Shown here piece by piece: positions 16,603 to 25,939 of a DNA stretch of 54,477 nucleotides. The notes beneath the pieces were generated by a model. It was not told where the DNA came from and did not search any database. It worked only from the letters and a program-made list of their open reading frames with translations. The DNA is from an uncultured Eggerthellaceae bacterium (GTDB lineage: Bacteria; Actinomycetota; Coriobacteriia; Coriobacteriales; Eggerthellaceae), in NCBI GenBank assembly GCA_947650915.1, contig CANSWY010000011.1, positions 1 to 54,477 of the forward strand, written 5' to 3'. Positions within the stretch are counted from its first letter, which is position 1, and the number at the start of each line of letters is the position of its first letter. A program made the position numbers and the translations under genes.

Positions 16603-17166
16603 ATGGATGTGCGCGAGCTGGTTGAGAGTGCTTTCAAGGAGTTGTTGAGAGATAAACCGTATGGAAAGATCACGGTATCTGAGATCTGCCGAATGGCTGG
16701 TGTGACGCGCAAAGCGTTCTATTCGGTCTTCCGTGACAAAGAGGCGGTCGTCGAGGCATTGTTCGATGAGCACGTTGTGAATCGCTTGCGCGATCTGCAT
16801 CGGTTGTTCAGCTTGCAGGACAGGATGACGCTCAATGACACGTTCGTCGTGCGCATGTATGAAGCCATCTATGCTGAGAAAGACTACTACATCAATCTGG
16901 TCGGTCCACTACGCGGGCATGATGATACGTTCCTTCGCGTGGTGACCAATTCGATCTACAAGTTAAACATGGATAATACTTCCATACTTGATGTCATACA
17001 GTCGGAACGCAAGCGTGATTATGTCGCTTACTTTTTCGCTTCATCCCAAGCCATGCTCATGCAGAAGTGGATCAGCGACAGAATGGACATCGGACCCGAT
17101 GTCCTCGCAGAGATCTACAACGATTTGACAATGCCGTTCCTTCTGACGCTTCTTGACCGTCGTTGA
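16603..17166 (+). CDS. TetR family transcriptional regulator within the transhydroxylase locus
   Basis: A 187-residue regulator. The N-terminal helix-turn-helix is clear (PYGKITVSEICRMAGVTRKA, then FYSVFRDKEAVVEALF), and the rest is an all-helical ligand/dimer domain. I chose the ATG at 16603, placed 5-6 nt after a run of eight G residues; a TTG 15 bases upstream is less likely. It lies between the two transhydroxylase modules on the same strand, preceded by a terminator, so it is the obvious candidate to sense the aromatic substrate and repress one or both modules (inference). Confidence 0.85.
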   Translation: MDVRELVESAFKELLRDKPYGKITVSEICRMAGVTRKAFYSVFRDKEAVVEALFDEHVVNRLRDLHRLFSLQDRMTLNDTFVVRMYEAIYAEKDYYINLVGPLRGHDDTFLRVVTNSIYKLNMDNTSILDVIQSERKRDYVAYFFASSQAMLMQKWISDRMDIGPDVLAEIYNDLTMPFLLTLLDRR

Positions 17167-17425
17167 TGACGCGCGCACCTTTGCGCTTCCTGCAAGATCC
17201 TGCCGTTCGTGCCCCTCAAAACACCTCAGACACAGAAGCGGCAGATTGAGCAGAATTTGGATACAAATGACTTGAAATGTCCCTCTGGTTGCTCAGGCGC
17301 AAGCGATTGAACCAGCAATGGACCAATGCGCGGATCATGGTCATTGCCCCTCTTCTCCTCACTTTGGTTTGATGAATACAAGAAGTCCGCCAGTGCGGCG
17401 GGCTGAGGAGCGAGAGGAGTGCGGC

Positions 17426-20140
17426 ATGAGCAGTGAAGACATCCGGACCACCGCTGCGAAGCAGAGCGATTATTCAACGACGCTTCAAAGCATTGCGTGC
17501 GGAGGCACGGGCGGCGAGTTGACCGCGGTCGACTCAGTGGACGGCAAGATCGTCCGCATCCGTCCCTACAACATCGACTCGAAGTACACAAAAGAGGAGC
17601 TTGCGGATTCTCTTTGGGAATTGGAGAAGGACGGAAAAACGTTCTCGCCTCCGATGAAGACCGCTCCGAACTATTTCGCGCTGGCATACAAGAACCGCGT
17701 CTACTCCAAGAACCGCGTCATGTATCCGCTCAAGCGCGTCGATTGGGAGCCAGGTGGCGATCCGGACAAGATCAATGCTGCGAATCGAGGCAAGTCCAAG
17801 TTTGAGCGCATCAGCTGGGACGAGGCGCTCGACATCATGGAGAGCGAGCTGAAGCGCATCATCAGTACCTACGGACCATATTCCGTGCTGACGGTAGGCG
17901 AAGATGGTCATCGTGAATCCAAAGACCTGCATGCTGGTGGCGGAATGCATTCGAATCTCATGAGCAAGCTTGGCGGCTACACTCGCGAAACGCGCACACC
18001 GGACTCGGTTGAGGGATGGTATTGGGGCGCCAAGCATGTGTGGGGTTCTGGCTCCAATAAGGGCTTGGGCATGATAGCCCCGCCTCAGACTGGTTACAAC
18101 TCCTGGAACGTCATCAAGGACATCACGGAATATTCTGAGCTCGTCTGCTTCGACGCGGGCGACTGGGAATTGACGCAGAATTACGGAAGCCAGTTCTGGT
18201 CGCGACTGCTGAAGTACTGGGAGGAGCTGGGCAAGGAATTCGTCATCGTGGACCCGTTCTGCAATTACACGGCCGTATGCCACGAGACCATGAAATGGAT
18301 CCCCATTCTTCCCAACACTGATGTTGCATTCGATTTCGGGGTCATGTACGTGTGGATCACCGAAGGCCTCTACGACAAGGATTATGTAGACACTCACACG
18401 ATCCACTTCGACAAAGTGCGCGACTATATCCTGGGCACCGACGAAGAGGGCATCGCAAAAACGCCGCAATGGGCATCTGAGCGATGCGGCGTGCCGGTGC
18501 ATACCATCAAGGCGTATGCACGAAATGTGGCCAAGAAGGTCACGTCGCACGCGCACTTCAGCTCGGGTTCCGTCAAAACGCCCTACTCTCACGAACCGGG
18601 TCGTACTGGTGCATATAAGCTGGCCATGCAGGGACTTGGAAAACCCGGTGTGCAGCAGCTGCATTTGAACGCATCCAGCATGGCGAAGGCGCGCATCGCA
18701 CGCTCTACGTCCGCTCCGTACAGCTCTATCAACCAATGCCGCATGTTCTACCCCAATGCACAATCCATTCCCCGCACCATGGTCGCCGAAGCGCTGCAGA
18801 AAGGCGAGATCAAGTGGTGGGGCAGCCCCTGCATCGTGTATGTCGAGACCTCAGAGCAATTCCAGGAATTCAACTACCCGGCGAAGCCTGAAGCGGTGCT
18901 CGGCATGATGCGCGCGATGGCTGAGGCGGCAGGCATGGAGCCGCCCACTGAGGCTCCGAAGGTGGAGAAAGTGCACATGCTCTGGTCTGAGAAGCCTTGC
19001 AACATGAATTGCTGGGATGGCGGTTTCAACTATCAAGATGCCATCCGCACCAACGAGGTGGAGTTCTTCGTCACCAATCACCAGTGGCTTGAGAACGACT
19101 CGCTCTTCGCTGATCTGGTGCTTCCGGTCACCACCTGCGTGGAAGACAATGACTCCATGGGCTCCGGCATGATCGTCGCGCAACCCCATTCAGGGCTCAC
19201 GCCTCCAGGTTGCGATCGCGTGGGAGAATCTTTCTCTGACTTCGAGATCGCGTGCATGATCGGTGACCGCTTCGGCGTTCGCGACCAGATCGATCTGGGC
19301 ATGTCTGTAGATGAGTGGATCCAATATGGTTTCGATCAGTCACGCCTGGGTGAAGAGATCTCATGGGATGAGTTCAAGGAGAAGGGCTACTACTTCCCGA
19401 AGCTGGATGAGAATTGGAAGGACCTCCCGCCGGGAATGCGCCAGTTCTATGAGGATCCCGAGAGCTTCCCGTTGGATACGCCGTCCGGCAAGATCGAATT
19501 CTGGTCTCAGGCGCTGGCAGACAACTTCCCTGACGACAAAGAACGCACGCCCATGGCTCGCTGGATCATCGGCGGTCCAGCAGAGGAGGGTTGGACTCAC
19601 GATGAGACGCTGTGGGGTGAACGCTGCAAGAAGTACCCGCTGCTCGTGACGGCGAACCCCGCTCGCTTCCGCGTTCATGTGCAGGGAGACGATATCAAGT
19701 GGTTCCGCGAGATTGAGACCTGCAAAGTGAAGGGCCCAGACGGCTACCTCTACGAGCCGGTCTGGATGAACAAAGTGGACGCTGAAGCCCGCGGCATCGA
19801 GGCCGGGGATATCGTGAAGCTCTACAACGAGCGCGGCTGCGTGCTCACTGCAGCCCGCATTTCCGAGCGTATCACGCCGGGCTCCGTCGTGGTCAACAAG
19901 GGCTCTCGCGTGGATCCCATCGCACCGCACCTTGACCGCGGTGGCGCGATCAATCTCATCAGCCCCAACAATCAGGTGTCGAAGCATTGCAAAGGTTTTG
20001 CGGTCACGGGTTACCTGCTTGAGGCGGAGAAGCTCACGCAAAGCGAATACGACGAGCTGAAGGCGAAGTATCCCGAGGCGTTCGCCCGTGACTACGATCC
20101 CGCCATCGGCATCAATTACAAGTCTTGGGTCGTCGACTAG
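17426..20140 (+). CDS. Transhydroxylase-like molybdopterin oxidoreductase, large subunit (copy 2)
   Basis: A 904-residue paralogue of the enzyme at 13028. Long stretches align closely (RVMYPLKRVDWEPGGDPDK, DEALDIMESEL), and the active-site set is kept: H162, D193 and S194 in TPDSVEG. It differs by a longer N-terminus and by an insertion of about 30 residues near 500-530 (EAVLGMMRAMAEAAGMEPPT) that is absent from copy 1. There is no N-terminal Fe-S motif and no Tat signal. The ATG at 17426 follows AGAGGAG; upstream in-frame sequence lacks a good start. Divergence between copies suggests different substrates rather than simple dosage. Confidence 0.85.
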   Translation: MSSEDIRTTAAKQSDYSTTLQSIACGGTGGELTAVDSVDGKIVRIRPYNIDSKYTKEELADSLWELEKDGKTFSPPMKTAPNYFALAYKNRVYSKNRVMYPLKRVDWEPGGDPDKINAANRGKSKFERISWDEALDIMESELKRIISTYGPYSVLTVGEDGHRESKDLHAGGGMHSNLMSKLGGYTRETRTPDSVEGWYWGAKHVWGSGSNKGLGMIAPPQTGYNSWNVIKDITEYSELVCFDAGDWELTQNYGSQFWSRLLKYWEELGKEFVIVDPFCNYTAVCHETMKWIPILPNTDVAFDFGVMYVWITEGLYDKDYVDTHTIHFDKVRDYILGTDEEGIAKTPQWASERCGVPVHTIKAYARNVAKKVTSHAHFSSGSVKTPYSHEPGRTGAYKLAMQGLGKPGVQQLHLNASSMAKARIARSTSAPYSSINQCRMFYPNAQSIPRTMVAEALQKGEIKWWGSPCIVYVETSEQFQEFNYPAKPEAVLGMMRAMAEAAGMEPPTEAPKVEKVHMLWSEKPCNMNCWDGGFNYQDAIRTNEVEFFVTNHQWLENDSLFADLVLPVTTCVEDNDSMGSGMIVAQPHSGLTPPGCDRVGESFSDFEIACMIGDRFGVRDQIDLGMSVDEWIQYGFDQSRLGEEISWDEFKEKGYYFPKLDENWKDLPPGMRQFYEDPESFPLDTPSGKIEFWSQALADNFPDDKERTPMARWIIGGPAEEGWTHDETLWGERCKKYPLLVTANPARFRVHVQGDDIKWFREIETCKVKGPDGYLYEPVWMNKVDAEARGIEAGDIVKLYNERGCVLTAARISERITPGSVVVNKGSRVDPIAPHLDRGGAINLISPNNQVSKHCKGFAVTGYLLEAEKLTQSEYDELKAKYPEAFARDYDPAIGINYKSWVVD

Positions 20141-20166
20141 CAACCGACCTGCAAAGGAGGATAGTG

Positions 20167-20967
20167 ATGAAAGCATTTCTTATCGACCTGACGAAGTGCG
20201 TCGGCTGCCACGACTGCCAGATCGGGTGCAAAGACGAACATTGCGATCAAGCATGGATGCCCTATGCCGAAGCGCAACCAGAGGTTGGGCAATTCTGGAT
20301 GAAGGTCAAGCAGTTTGAGCGTGGTCACGCGCCGCATGTCAAAGTCACTTATATGCCGACCATGTGCAACCATTGCGAGAACGCGCCGTGTGAGGCTGCT
20401 GCGAAGAACGGAGCGGTTTATCGGCGTGAGGATGGCTTGGTCCTCATCGATCCGGCTAAGGCCAAGGGCCAGCGCGAGATCATGGATGCTTGCCCGTACC
20501 ACGCCATCTACTGGAACGACGCTCTGAACATTCCCCAGAAGTGCACGGGCTGCGCCCACCTTCTGGACGGCGACCATCCTATCAGCGTTCCGCGCTGCGT
20601 GGATAACTGCCACGTCGATGTCATCACGTTCGGCGAGGAAGCTGAGCTTGATCTGGAAGGCACCGAGGTGCTGCATCCGGAGTACGGCACGAAGCCGCGC
20701 GTGTTCTATCGCGGTCTTCCGAAGAAGTTCATCGCCGGCACGGTGTTCGATCCGGATGCTGAAGAGATCATCGAAGGCGCGCTGGTGACAGCCACGGGAG
20801 ACGCAGGCACGTTCACCGCTACGACAGACTCCTGGGGCGATTTCTGGCTCAGGGATCTTCCTGACGCAGAATGGACCGTGACCATCGAGCATGGCGGCAA
20901 GAAGAAGAGCGTTGCTGTGAGCACGGTCTCTGAAGACCAAGGCTTGGGAGACGTAGCGCTCTGTTAG
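20167..20967 (+). CDS. Transhydroxylase-like Fe-S small subunit (copy 2)
   Basis: A 266-residue protein, the same length as its paralogue at 15645. C11, C14, C17 and C21 and the later motifs MCNHCENAPC, CPYHAIYW, KCTGCAH and PRCVDNC are conserved, again enough for three [4Fe-4S] clusters. The C-terminal beta domain is also kept (FDPDAEEIIEGALVTATG, DFWLRDLPDAEW). GCAAAGGAGG precedes the ATG, 26 bp after its large subunit. Confidence 0.87.
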   Translation: MKAFLIDLTKCVGCHDCQIGCKDEHCDQAWMPYAEAQPEVGQFWMKVKQFERGHAPHVKVTYMPTMCNHCENAPCEAAAKNGAVYRREDGLVLIDPAKAKGQREIMDACPYHAIYWNDALNIPQKCTGCAHLLDGDHPISVPRCVDNCHVDVITFGEEAELDLEGTEVLHPEYGTKPRVFYRGLPKKFIAGTVFDPDAEEIIEGALVTATGDAGTFTATTDSWGDFWLRDLPDAEWTVTIEHGGKKKSVAVSTVSEDQGLGDVALC

Positions 20968-20982
20968 ACGCCATTTCCTTCC

Positions 20983-21026
20983 AGGAGCCCGGCTCCACCC
21001 CCCCCCTAGAACGGGGCTGGGCTCCT
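20983..21026 (+). terminator. Hairpin after transhydroxylase module 2
   Basis: AGGAGCCC (20983-20990) pairs with GGGCTCCT (21019-21026), with CCCC/GGGG pairing inside the loop. There is no strong U-tract, only CTCTC, so it may be an attenuating hairpin or mRNA 3'-end stabiliser. Confidence 0.45.
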
Positions 21027-21122
21027 CTCTCGTTCGACGGCATCCATGTCGAACGCATATGCAGCACAAGACGACGAAGACGAAAGAGCAGGATCATGTG
21101 CTTCAGACCAGCAGAGATTCAA

Positions 21123-21338
21123 ATGAAGAAATGCCCCAGCTGCGGCAAGGCTTGCAAACCAGTTGACAAGGTCTGCCCTGATTGCGGTGCAGAACTGGAT
21201 AACAGCATCAAGGATTTCGATGCTGATCAAGCGAAGCTCGATGCCGCAGCAACCCCCAAAGCTCCTGGGGCGCCTCAAGCACCTGGCGCTCCCAAGCCGC
21301 CATCGGCACCAGGAGCACCCAAGCCGCCAACTGTTTGA
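21123..21338 (+). CDS. Zinc-ribbon miniprotein with Pro-Ala tail
   Basis: A 71-residue protein with an N-terminal zinc ribbon (MKKCPSCGKACK, then VCPDCGAEL: two CxxC pairs) and a low-complexity tail of A-P-G-A-P repeats. It probably starts at the ATG at 21123; an upstream ATG at 21096 would add nine residues, and neither has a strong ribosome-binding site. It lies between module 2 and the VOC gene on the same strand. Function unknown; such ribbons commonly mediate protein or nucleic acid contacts. Confidence 0.6.
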   Translation: MKKCPSCGKACKPVDKVCPDCGAELDNSIKDFDADQAKLDAAATPKAPGAPQAPGAPKPPSAPGAPKPPTV

Positions 21339-21470
21339 GCTTGGCACAGCAGAGGGCAGCGCTCGATCGTTGAAGCGCTGCCCGAACCCTCTTCAATCAG
21401 CAGGACATGCAAAGAAAGAGGCACTTCGCGTGCCCTGTGAGTCCCATTGCCTCATCTAGGAGGATCTGAA

Positions 21471-22007
21471 ATGACTGAGAGCATGTTCGATTCATACGGT
21501 ATCAAGCAACTGGGCTATTACGTAGCCAGCATCGAAGAGGCGGCAGAACAATTGCGGACCGCCCTTGGAGCTGGGCCCTTCGTCGATCTGGGCGTGAGCA
21601 ACAATGAGAACGTGGACATCCGTGGAGAAAGGGTCAGCCTTGACATGCGCACGGCCCTTGGGCATGTCAACGACATCCAGATCGAGCTCATTGAGGTAGT
21701 GAGCGAAGGGCCGGACCCTTATCACGAGAGCGGAAGGTACGGTCTGCACCATTTCTGCATCTATGCCGACGATGTCGATGCGGCAGTGAAGCAGATGGAG
21801 AATGCGGGCATGGCCTTGGCTATGCGCATGACCAGCGGACAGGGCATGGAGATCGCTTACCTGGATGCCCGTAACCTCCTTGGACAATATATCGAGGTCA
21901 CCACCCCCTCAGAGCAGCTTTGGCAAGGCATCAAGGCCATTCATGAGAAATCTCCTGCAGATGCGCCTGCACTCATGCCCATGTCAGCCCTCATGGGCAG
22001 CAACTAG
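21471..22007 (+). CDS. VOC (glyoxalase/bleomycin-resistance fold) family protein, 1
   Basis: A 178-residue protein with the two-module beta-alpha-beta-beta-beta VOC fold: IKQLGYYVASIEEAAEQL near the start and LHHFCIYADDVDAAVKQM in the middle, with E-type metal ligands possible in YIEVTTP. VOC enzymes use a divalent metal for isomerisation, hydrolysis or ring cleavage. The Met at 21471 has TAGGAGG in front; an upstream extension does not. It heads a run VOC-SDR-MFS-SDR-VOC. In this context it may process the product of the transhydroxylase (inference). Confidence 0.82.
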   Translation: MTESMFDSYGIKQLGYYVASIEEAAEQLRTALGAGPFVDLGVSNNENVDIRGERVSLDMRTALGHVNDIQIELIEVVSEGPDPYHESGRYGLHHFCIYADDVDAAVKQMENAGMALAMRMTSGQGMEIAYLDARNLLGQYIEVTTPSEQLWQGIKAIHEKSPADAPALMPMSALMGSN

Positions 22008-22020
22008 GACGAGGAGGTAG

Positions 22021-22848
22021 ATGATGACCACAGGTGGGCTTATCGCGGCAAAGATGGGTCCTTTGGATGGACCCGACCCGTTCGACCTTACTGGGCGTGT
22101 TGCGCTCATTACCGGTGCAAGCTCCCACGGCATCGGAAGCGCTTCGGCTAAAGTGCTGGCGGCTCATGGCGCAAAGGTGTTCCTCACCGCACGTCGTGAG
22201 GATAAGCTGAAGGCCGTGGCGGCCGAGATAGCGGCAGCCGGTGGCATGGTGTCACACCTCGCCACCGATGTGTCCAGTGAGGAAGGCTGCAAGGCAGCGG
22301 TCGAGGCGTGCGTTGATGCTTTCGGGCGTCTCGACATCATGGTGCTTGCTGCCGGCATGTCTGGGCTTTCAGCTCAGAAGGGCATGGATGCGGTGTTCGA
22401 CACCGACAACTGGCGGCGCATGATGTCTGTCAATCTGGATGGCGTGTTCTTCATGATCAAGCATGGGTGGGAGGAGTGCGCGAAGGGTGGCGTGGGCGCC
22501 ATCGTGCCGATCGCTTCTCTTGCCGCTTGGCACGCTGCTGGATCTGCTGCTTATACAGCTACGAAGGGAGCGATACGTTCACTCACGCAGTACTTCGGAA
22601 AGCTTTTGGCGCCCGAAAACGTGCGCGTGAACACGCTCTATCCGGGATACATCGAAACAGATATGACCCATCCAGAAGGAACGGATGCCATCTTTGAAAA
22701 GGTGGCTGAGAAGATGGTAGGCAAGATTCCGCTCGGTCGTGTCGGCACAGTAGACGACTGCGCTAATGCGGTGCTCTATCTGGCATCTGATGCATCCAGC
22801 TTCATGACAGGACAGCATCTCATCGTAGATGGCGGCGAACTCGCTTGA
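22021..22848 (+). CDS. SDR family oxidoreductase, 1
   Basis: A 275-residue classical SDR: TGASSHGIG cofactor motif, an LAAGMSG segment in the NNAG position, Ser in IASLAAW, YTATK catalytic pair, and the C-terminal VDGGELA. GAGGAGG lies before the start at 22021-22024, 13 bp after the VOC gene. In the known phloroglucinol pathway, the product of transhydroxylation is reduced by an NADPH-dependent SDR, phloroglucinol reductase; this is a candidate for such a step, but the match is by family and context only. Confidence 0.85.
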   Translation: MMTTGGLIAAKMGPLDGPDPFDLTGRVALITGASSHGIGSASAKVLAAHGAKVFLTARREDKLKAVAAEIAAAGGMVSHLATDVSSEEGCKAAVEACVDAFGRLDIMVLAAGMSGLSAQKGMDAVFDTDNWRRMMSVNLDGVFFMIKHGWEECAKGGVGAIVPIASLAAWHAAGSAAYTATKGAIRSLTQYFGKLLAPENVRVNTLYPGYIETDMTHPEGTDAIFEKVAEKMVGKIPLGRVGTVDDCANAVLYLASDASSFMTGQHLIVDGGELA

Positions 22849-22873
22849 GTTCGACCGGAACAAGGAGGATCAA

Positions 22874-24340
22874 ATGACTCAAGCAGATCAGGGGACGGCA
22901 GCAGCCGTGAACCCGTTCCTCAGTGCATCAAGCAACAAGAAACGCATGACGCTGATCGGCCTGTATCTTGCGGTGATCGCGAACATGTTGGTATCCAATA
23001 CCAACTCCACGATGCTCCCCGCTGCTGCGGCTGACATCGGGGGCATGGACATCTATGGATTGGCGCAAGCCGTTAGCGGCATCATAGGCGTGTGCGCCAT
23101 GCCCATCTATGGCTTTTTGGGCGCGCGCAACCCGGCCTTGAAGCGTTGGCTTGCAGGCGGTTCGCTCTTAGTGGGTGCGGCTGTGCTGGGCATCCGTGGC
23201 ATTGCGACGAACATGGTGATCGTGCTGGTTGCCAACGTCTTCTGGGGCCTTGTGAGTGCTGGTGTGTTCGCCATCGGCTTCACCATGATCCGCGATATAT
23301 ATGACAAGAAGCAAGCAGGCGTGTATTTGGGCTTGGTGGGAACCATGATGTCTGTGGGCATCTTGGCTGGTCCTTTCGTGGGCGGCATCGTGATCGACCA
23401 GATTGGCTGGCGTGTCTGGTGCTTCATTCTGTTCGCATTCCTGCTGGCTGGCGGTTTAATGGTTCTCATGGGTGTGAAGGTGAGCGCTGCTGATGCAGCT
23501 CCATTCGCGGTCAAAGGCGGCAAGTTCGATTTCGCGGGCGCAGCTGCTGTCACCATCTTCTTGGGCTGTCTCATTATCGCGCTCTCTATGGGCAGCAACT
23601 ATGTGAAGTTCGGCACGCCGCTCAACACTGGTTTGTTGGTGGTGTCCGCCGTTGCGCTCATAGCTCTCGTGCTCATCATCAAGAAGAAAGGAAACGATGC
23701 CATCATTCCCGTGAATGCCATCAAGGACCGCAATACGCTCGTCTTCACGGGAGCGAACTTCTTGCACAACTTCGGGGCCATGGCCATCACGTTCTTTCTG
23801 CCTGGTTTCATCATGCGCACTCTTGCCACCGATCCGATCGTCGAGACGATCGGCCCAGCTCTGGCTGGCGGCTTGGCTACATCGCTCATGGCGGTGCTTG
23901 GTCTATTCCTAGGCCCCGTGTTCGGCAAGATGATCGCGAAGCAGAACACGGCAAAGTGGGTCATGACCTTGGGCAATGTGTTCCGTGTGATCGTCATGGC
24001 TGCGTATGTGTTCGTGTTGGTGCCCGGAGTGCCTGTATGGGTAATCTACATCATCTCGTTCGTCGGCGGCATTTTCAACTCTCAGCAAACGGTCACGCAG
24101 TCGGCTGGCCCGCAGATCATGCTGAAGCCGGATCTGCGCACTTTGGGCAACTCAGTGATTCAATTAGGGCAGAACATCGGCGCGGGAGTTGGCATGGCGA
24201 TCTTCACATTGCTCACAGCCATGGATCCGACGACCGGCATGCGCCTTTGCATGATCGTCGCGCTGGTCGCATGGATCATTCTGTTCCTCATCACCTTCTT
24301 GCTGCAGAAGCCCACTGAGGCTGAAGCGGACGAGAGTTAG
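22874..24340 (+). CDS. MFS transporter
   Basis: A 488-residue membrane protein with 12 or more predicted helices, of the drug/metabolite (DHA2-like) MFS type. After a hydrophilic N-terminus come LIGLYLAVIANMLVSN, then a loop 2-3 region with GFLGARNPALKRW and GLVGTMMSVGILAGPFVGG, the antiporter-motif-C-like helix. ACAAGGAGG precedes the ATG at 22874. It is flanked on both sides by SDR genes in one strand-consistent run, so it probably imports the aromatic substrate or exports the product. Confidence 0.87.
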   Translation: MTQADQGTAAAVNPFLSASSNKKRMTLIGLYLAVIANMLVSNTNSTMLPAAAADIGGMDIYGLAQAVSGIIGVCAMPIYGFLGARNPALKRWLAGGSLLVGAAVLGIRGIATNMVIVLVANVFWGLVSAGVFAIGFTMIRDIYDKKQAGVYLGLVGTMMSVGILAGPFVGGIVIDQIGWRVWCFILFAFLLAGGLMVLMGVKVSAADAAPFAVKGGKFDFAGAAAVTIFLGCLIIALSMGSNYVKFGTPLNTGLLVVSAVALIALVLIIKKKGNDAIIPVNAIKDRNTLVFTGANFLHNFGAMAITFFLPGFIMRTLATDPIVETIGPALAGGLATSLMAVLGLFLGPVFGKMIAKQNTAKWVMTLGNVFRVIVMAAYVFVLVPGVPVWVIYIISFVGGIFNSQQTVTQSAGPQIMLKPDLRTLGNSVIQLGQNIGAGVGMAIFTLLTAMDPTTGMRLCMIVALVAWIILFLITFLLQKPTEAEADES

Positions 24341-24373
24341 AGCAGCGTTCTCAGCCGATCTGAAAGGAATCCT

Positions 24374-25204
24374 ATGAAAAGACTGCAAGTAGTCACTGGC
24401 GGGACCTCAGGCATGGGTCTTGCCACCGCCATGGCGCTTGGGAAGTTCGGTCCGGTGCTGGTGGGCGGACGAAACCAGAAACGCCTGGATGATGCTGTGA
24501 CGAAGCTGACCGATGCGGGCATTGAGGCATACGGAAAAACGGTGGACATATCCGATCGCACTTCGTTGGATGAATTCGCTGCCTATGCGGCGTCCCTGGC
24601 TCCTTTGGGCAACGTTGTGAATGCGGCTGGCGTGGATGCTGGCGGTGGGGATCTCATCGTCAAGGTGAACATGGTCGGCACCGTTAATTTCGTGGAGGCG
24701 TTCTTGCCTCACCTCGAAAAAGGAGCCACTCTGGTCAACTACTCTTCCATCACGGGCTACTTCGTGCAGCCCACTCCCGAAGAGCGTGCCGTCTGGGACG
24801 AGCCGAACGATCCAGATTTCTTCGCCAAAGCGAAAGCGGCCATCGATGCGCGTGAGGTTCCTGAGGCCATGGCTGCCATGGGCGAGGACTATCGGTACTA
24901 CCCCATATCGAAGACGTTCACCCAATACTATACGCGAGCGAACACGCGGCGATTCGGTCAGAAGGGATGCCGTATCTTCTCCATCGCACCAGGTGCATTC
25001 GATACACCCATGTTGCGTGAAGCCTCCGACGAGACTGTCGAGGGCATCAGGCGCGGCACAGCGTTCGGTCGTCTGGGCGATCCTGGCGAGATGGCTGAAT
25101 TCATCGTGCGCTTGCTGGAGCCGGGACTTGAGTATTTGACGGGTGTCGACTTGATCTTGGACGGTGGCAAATTCGGCATGACCATGGCAAAGCAACTTGA
25201 TTAG
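24374..25204 (+). CDS. SDR family oxidoreductase, 2
   Basis: A 276-residue SDR that is atypical in part. The N-terminus is TGGTSGMGLATAMAL, NVVNAAGVD is the NNAG equivalent, Ser is in NYSSITG, and the catalytic pair is YYPISK. Between Ser and Tyr is an insertion of about 40 residues, including AVWDEPNDPDFF and MGEDYRYY, likely a substrate lid. Similar inserted SDRs include hydroxysteroid dehydrogenases, so other ring ketones are possible. AAAGGAAT precedes the ATG, 33 bp after the MFS gene. Confidence 0.84.
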   Translation: MKRLQVVTGGTSGMGLATAMALGKFGPVLVGGRNQKRLDDAVTKLTDAGIEAYGKTVDISDRTSLDEFAAYAASLAPLGNVVNAAGVDAGGGDLIVKVNMVGTVNFVEAFLPHLEKGATLVNYSSITGYFVQPTPEERAVWDEPNDPDFFAKAKAAIDAREVPEAMAAMGEDYRYYPISKTFTQYYTRANTRRFGQKGCRIFSIAPGAFDTPMLREASDETVEGIRRGTAFGRLGDPGEMAEFIVRLLEPGLEYLTGVDLILDGGKFGMTMAKQLD

Positions 25205-25219
25205 AAAGCGAGAGCAGTT

Positions 25220-25849
25220 ATGGCACGCAAAGATTTCACAGACTACTTCCAGGGTAAGGATTGGGTGCATCAACTGGGTTTTTGCGCCCCTGATTGGCGC
25301 GCTTTCATGACGGCACATAACCGTTTGTTCGGATCCGGCCCGTTCTTCTATACCACCAATACTTTCGGCAAGCTTCTCTATCATGGTGACGAGGTGAACT
25401 GCGAAGGACTGGAGTTCCATGCTTGCTACGGTGCGTGGGGCAGCCACTCCATTGAAGTGGTGACGCAGAATGACTGGTCCATTCCCACGATGTTCACCGA
25501 GCTGAACAAGGAGGAGGAGCCAGGGCTCAATCATATCCACATTTTCGTCGATAGCTTGGCTGAGGCTCAGGATGCTTGTGACTTCCTCGGAATCGAGGTC
25601 ATCACGGTTGGGTATCCGGATCTTGAAAACGCACTGGAAAAGGCGCGTGCAACCGGCACTGATGAGGCTATGGTGCGTGCGAACGCCGGCAAGCCTTCGT
25701 TCATGGTTGCGGATATGCGCCAGGAGCTCGGATTCGCTGTGCAGTTCGTGGAGGAGCGTGCCAAGCGCTTGCATGAGGCGATCATCGGTGCACGAGAGAA
25801 ATGGGATGGGTCTGAAGCGACGATGTTCATTCCGCTTGGTGGTGATTGA
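25220..25849 (+). CDS. VOC family protein, 2
   Basis: A 209-residue VOC-fold protein opening WVHQLGFCAPDWRAFMTAH, with GLNHIHIFVDSLAEAQDA as the second module's metal-binding start. It is longer and only distantly similar to the VOC at 21471. It starts 15 bp after the second SDR, and a strong hairpin at 25862-25890 follows it, so it probably ends the VOC-SDR-MFS-SDR-VOC transcript. Substrate not assignable. Confidence 0.82.
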   Translation: MARKDFTDYFQGKDWVHQLGFCAPDWRAFMTAHNRLFGSGPFFYTTNTFGKLLYHGDEVNCEGLEFHACYGAWGSHSIEVVTQNDWSIPTMFTELNKEEEPGLNHIHIFVDSLAEAQDACDFLGIEVITVGYPDLENALEKARATGTDEAMVRANAGKPSFMVADMRQELGFAVQFVEERAKRLHEAIIGAREKWDGSEATMFIPLGGD

Positions 25850-25861
25850 TCTTCAGTGATT

Positions 25862-25918
25862 GGCTGCACCCTGTGGCACAGGGTGCAGCCCGATTTGATC
25901 AGTACCGTTTGATCAGTA
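25862..25918 (+). promoter_or_regulatory. Hairpin and TTTGATCAGTA direct repeat before the slyD-like gene
   Basis: GGCTGCACCCTGT (25862-25874) pairs perfectly with ACAGGGTGCAGCC (25878-25890), a terminator-strength stem with weak U-tract. Directly after it TTTGATCAGTA occurs twice (25894-25904 and 25908-25918), a 14-bp period, just upstream of the next gene. The second part could be a regulator site. Confidence 0.5.
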
Positions 25919-25939
25919 TCCGAGTGTTTGGAGCAAAAC

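Noticed and set aside
13028-20140. Tat-exported molybdoenzymes
   Set aside because: Neither large subunit begins with a twin-arginine signal; both are probably cytoplasmic, unlike some catechol dehydroxylases.
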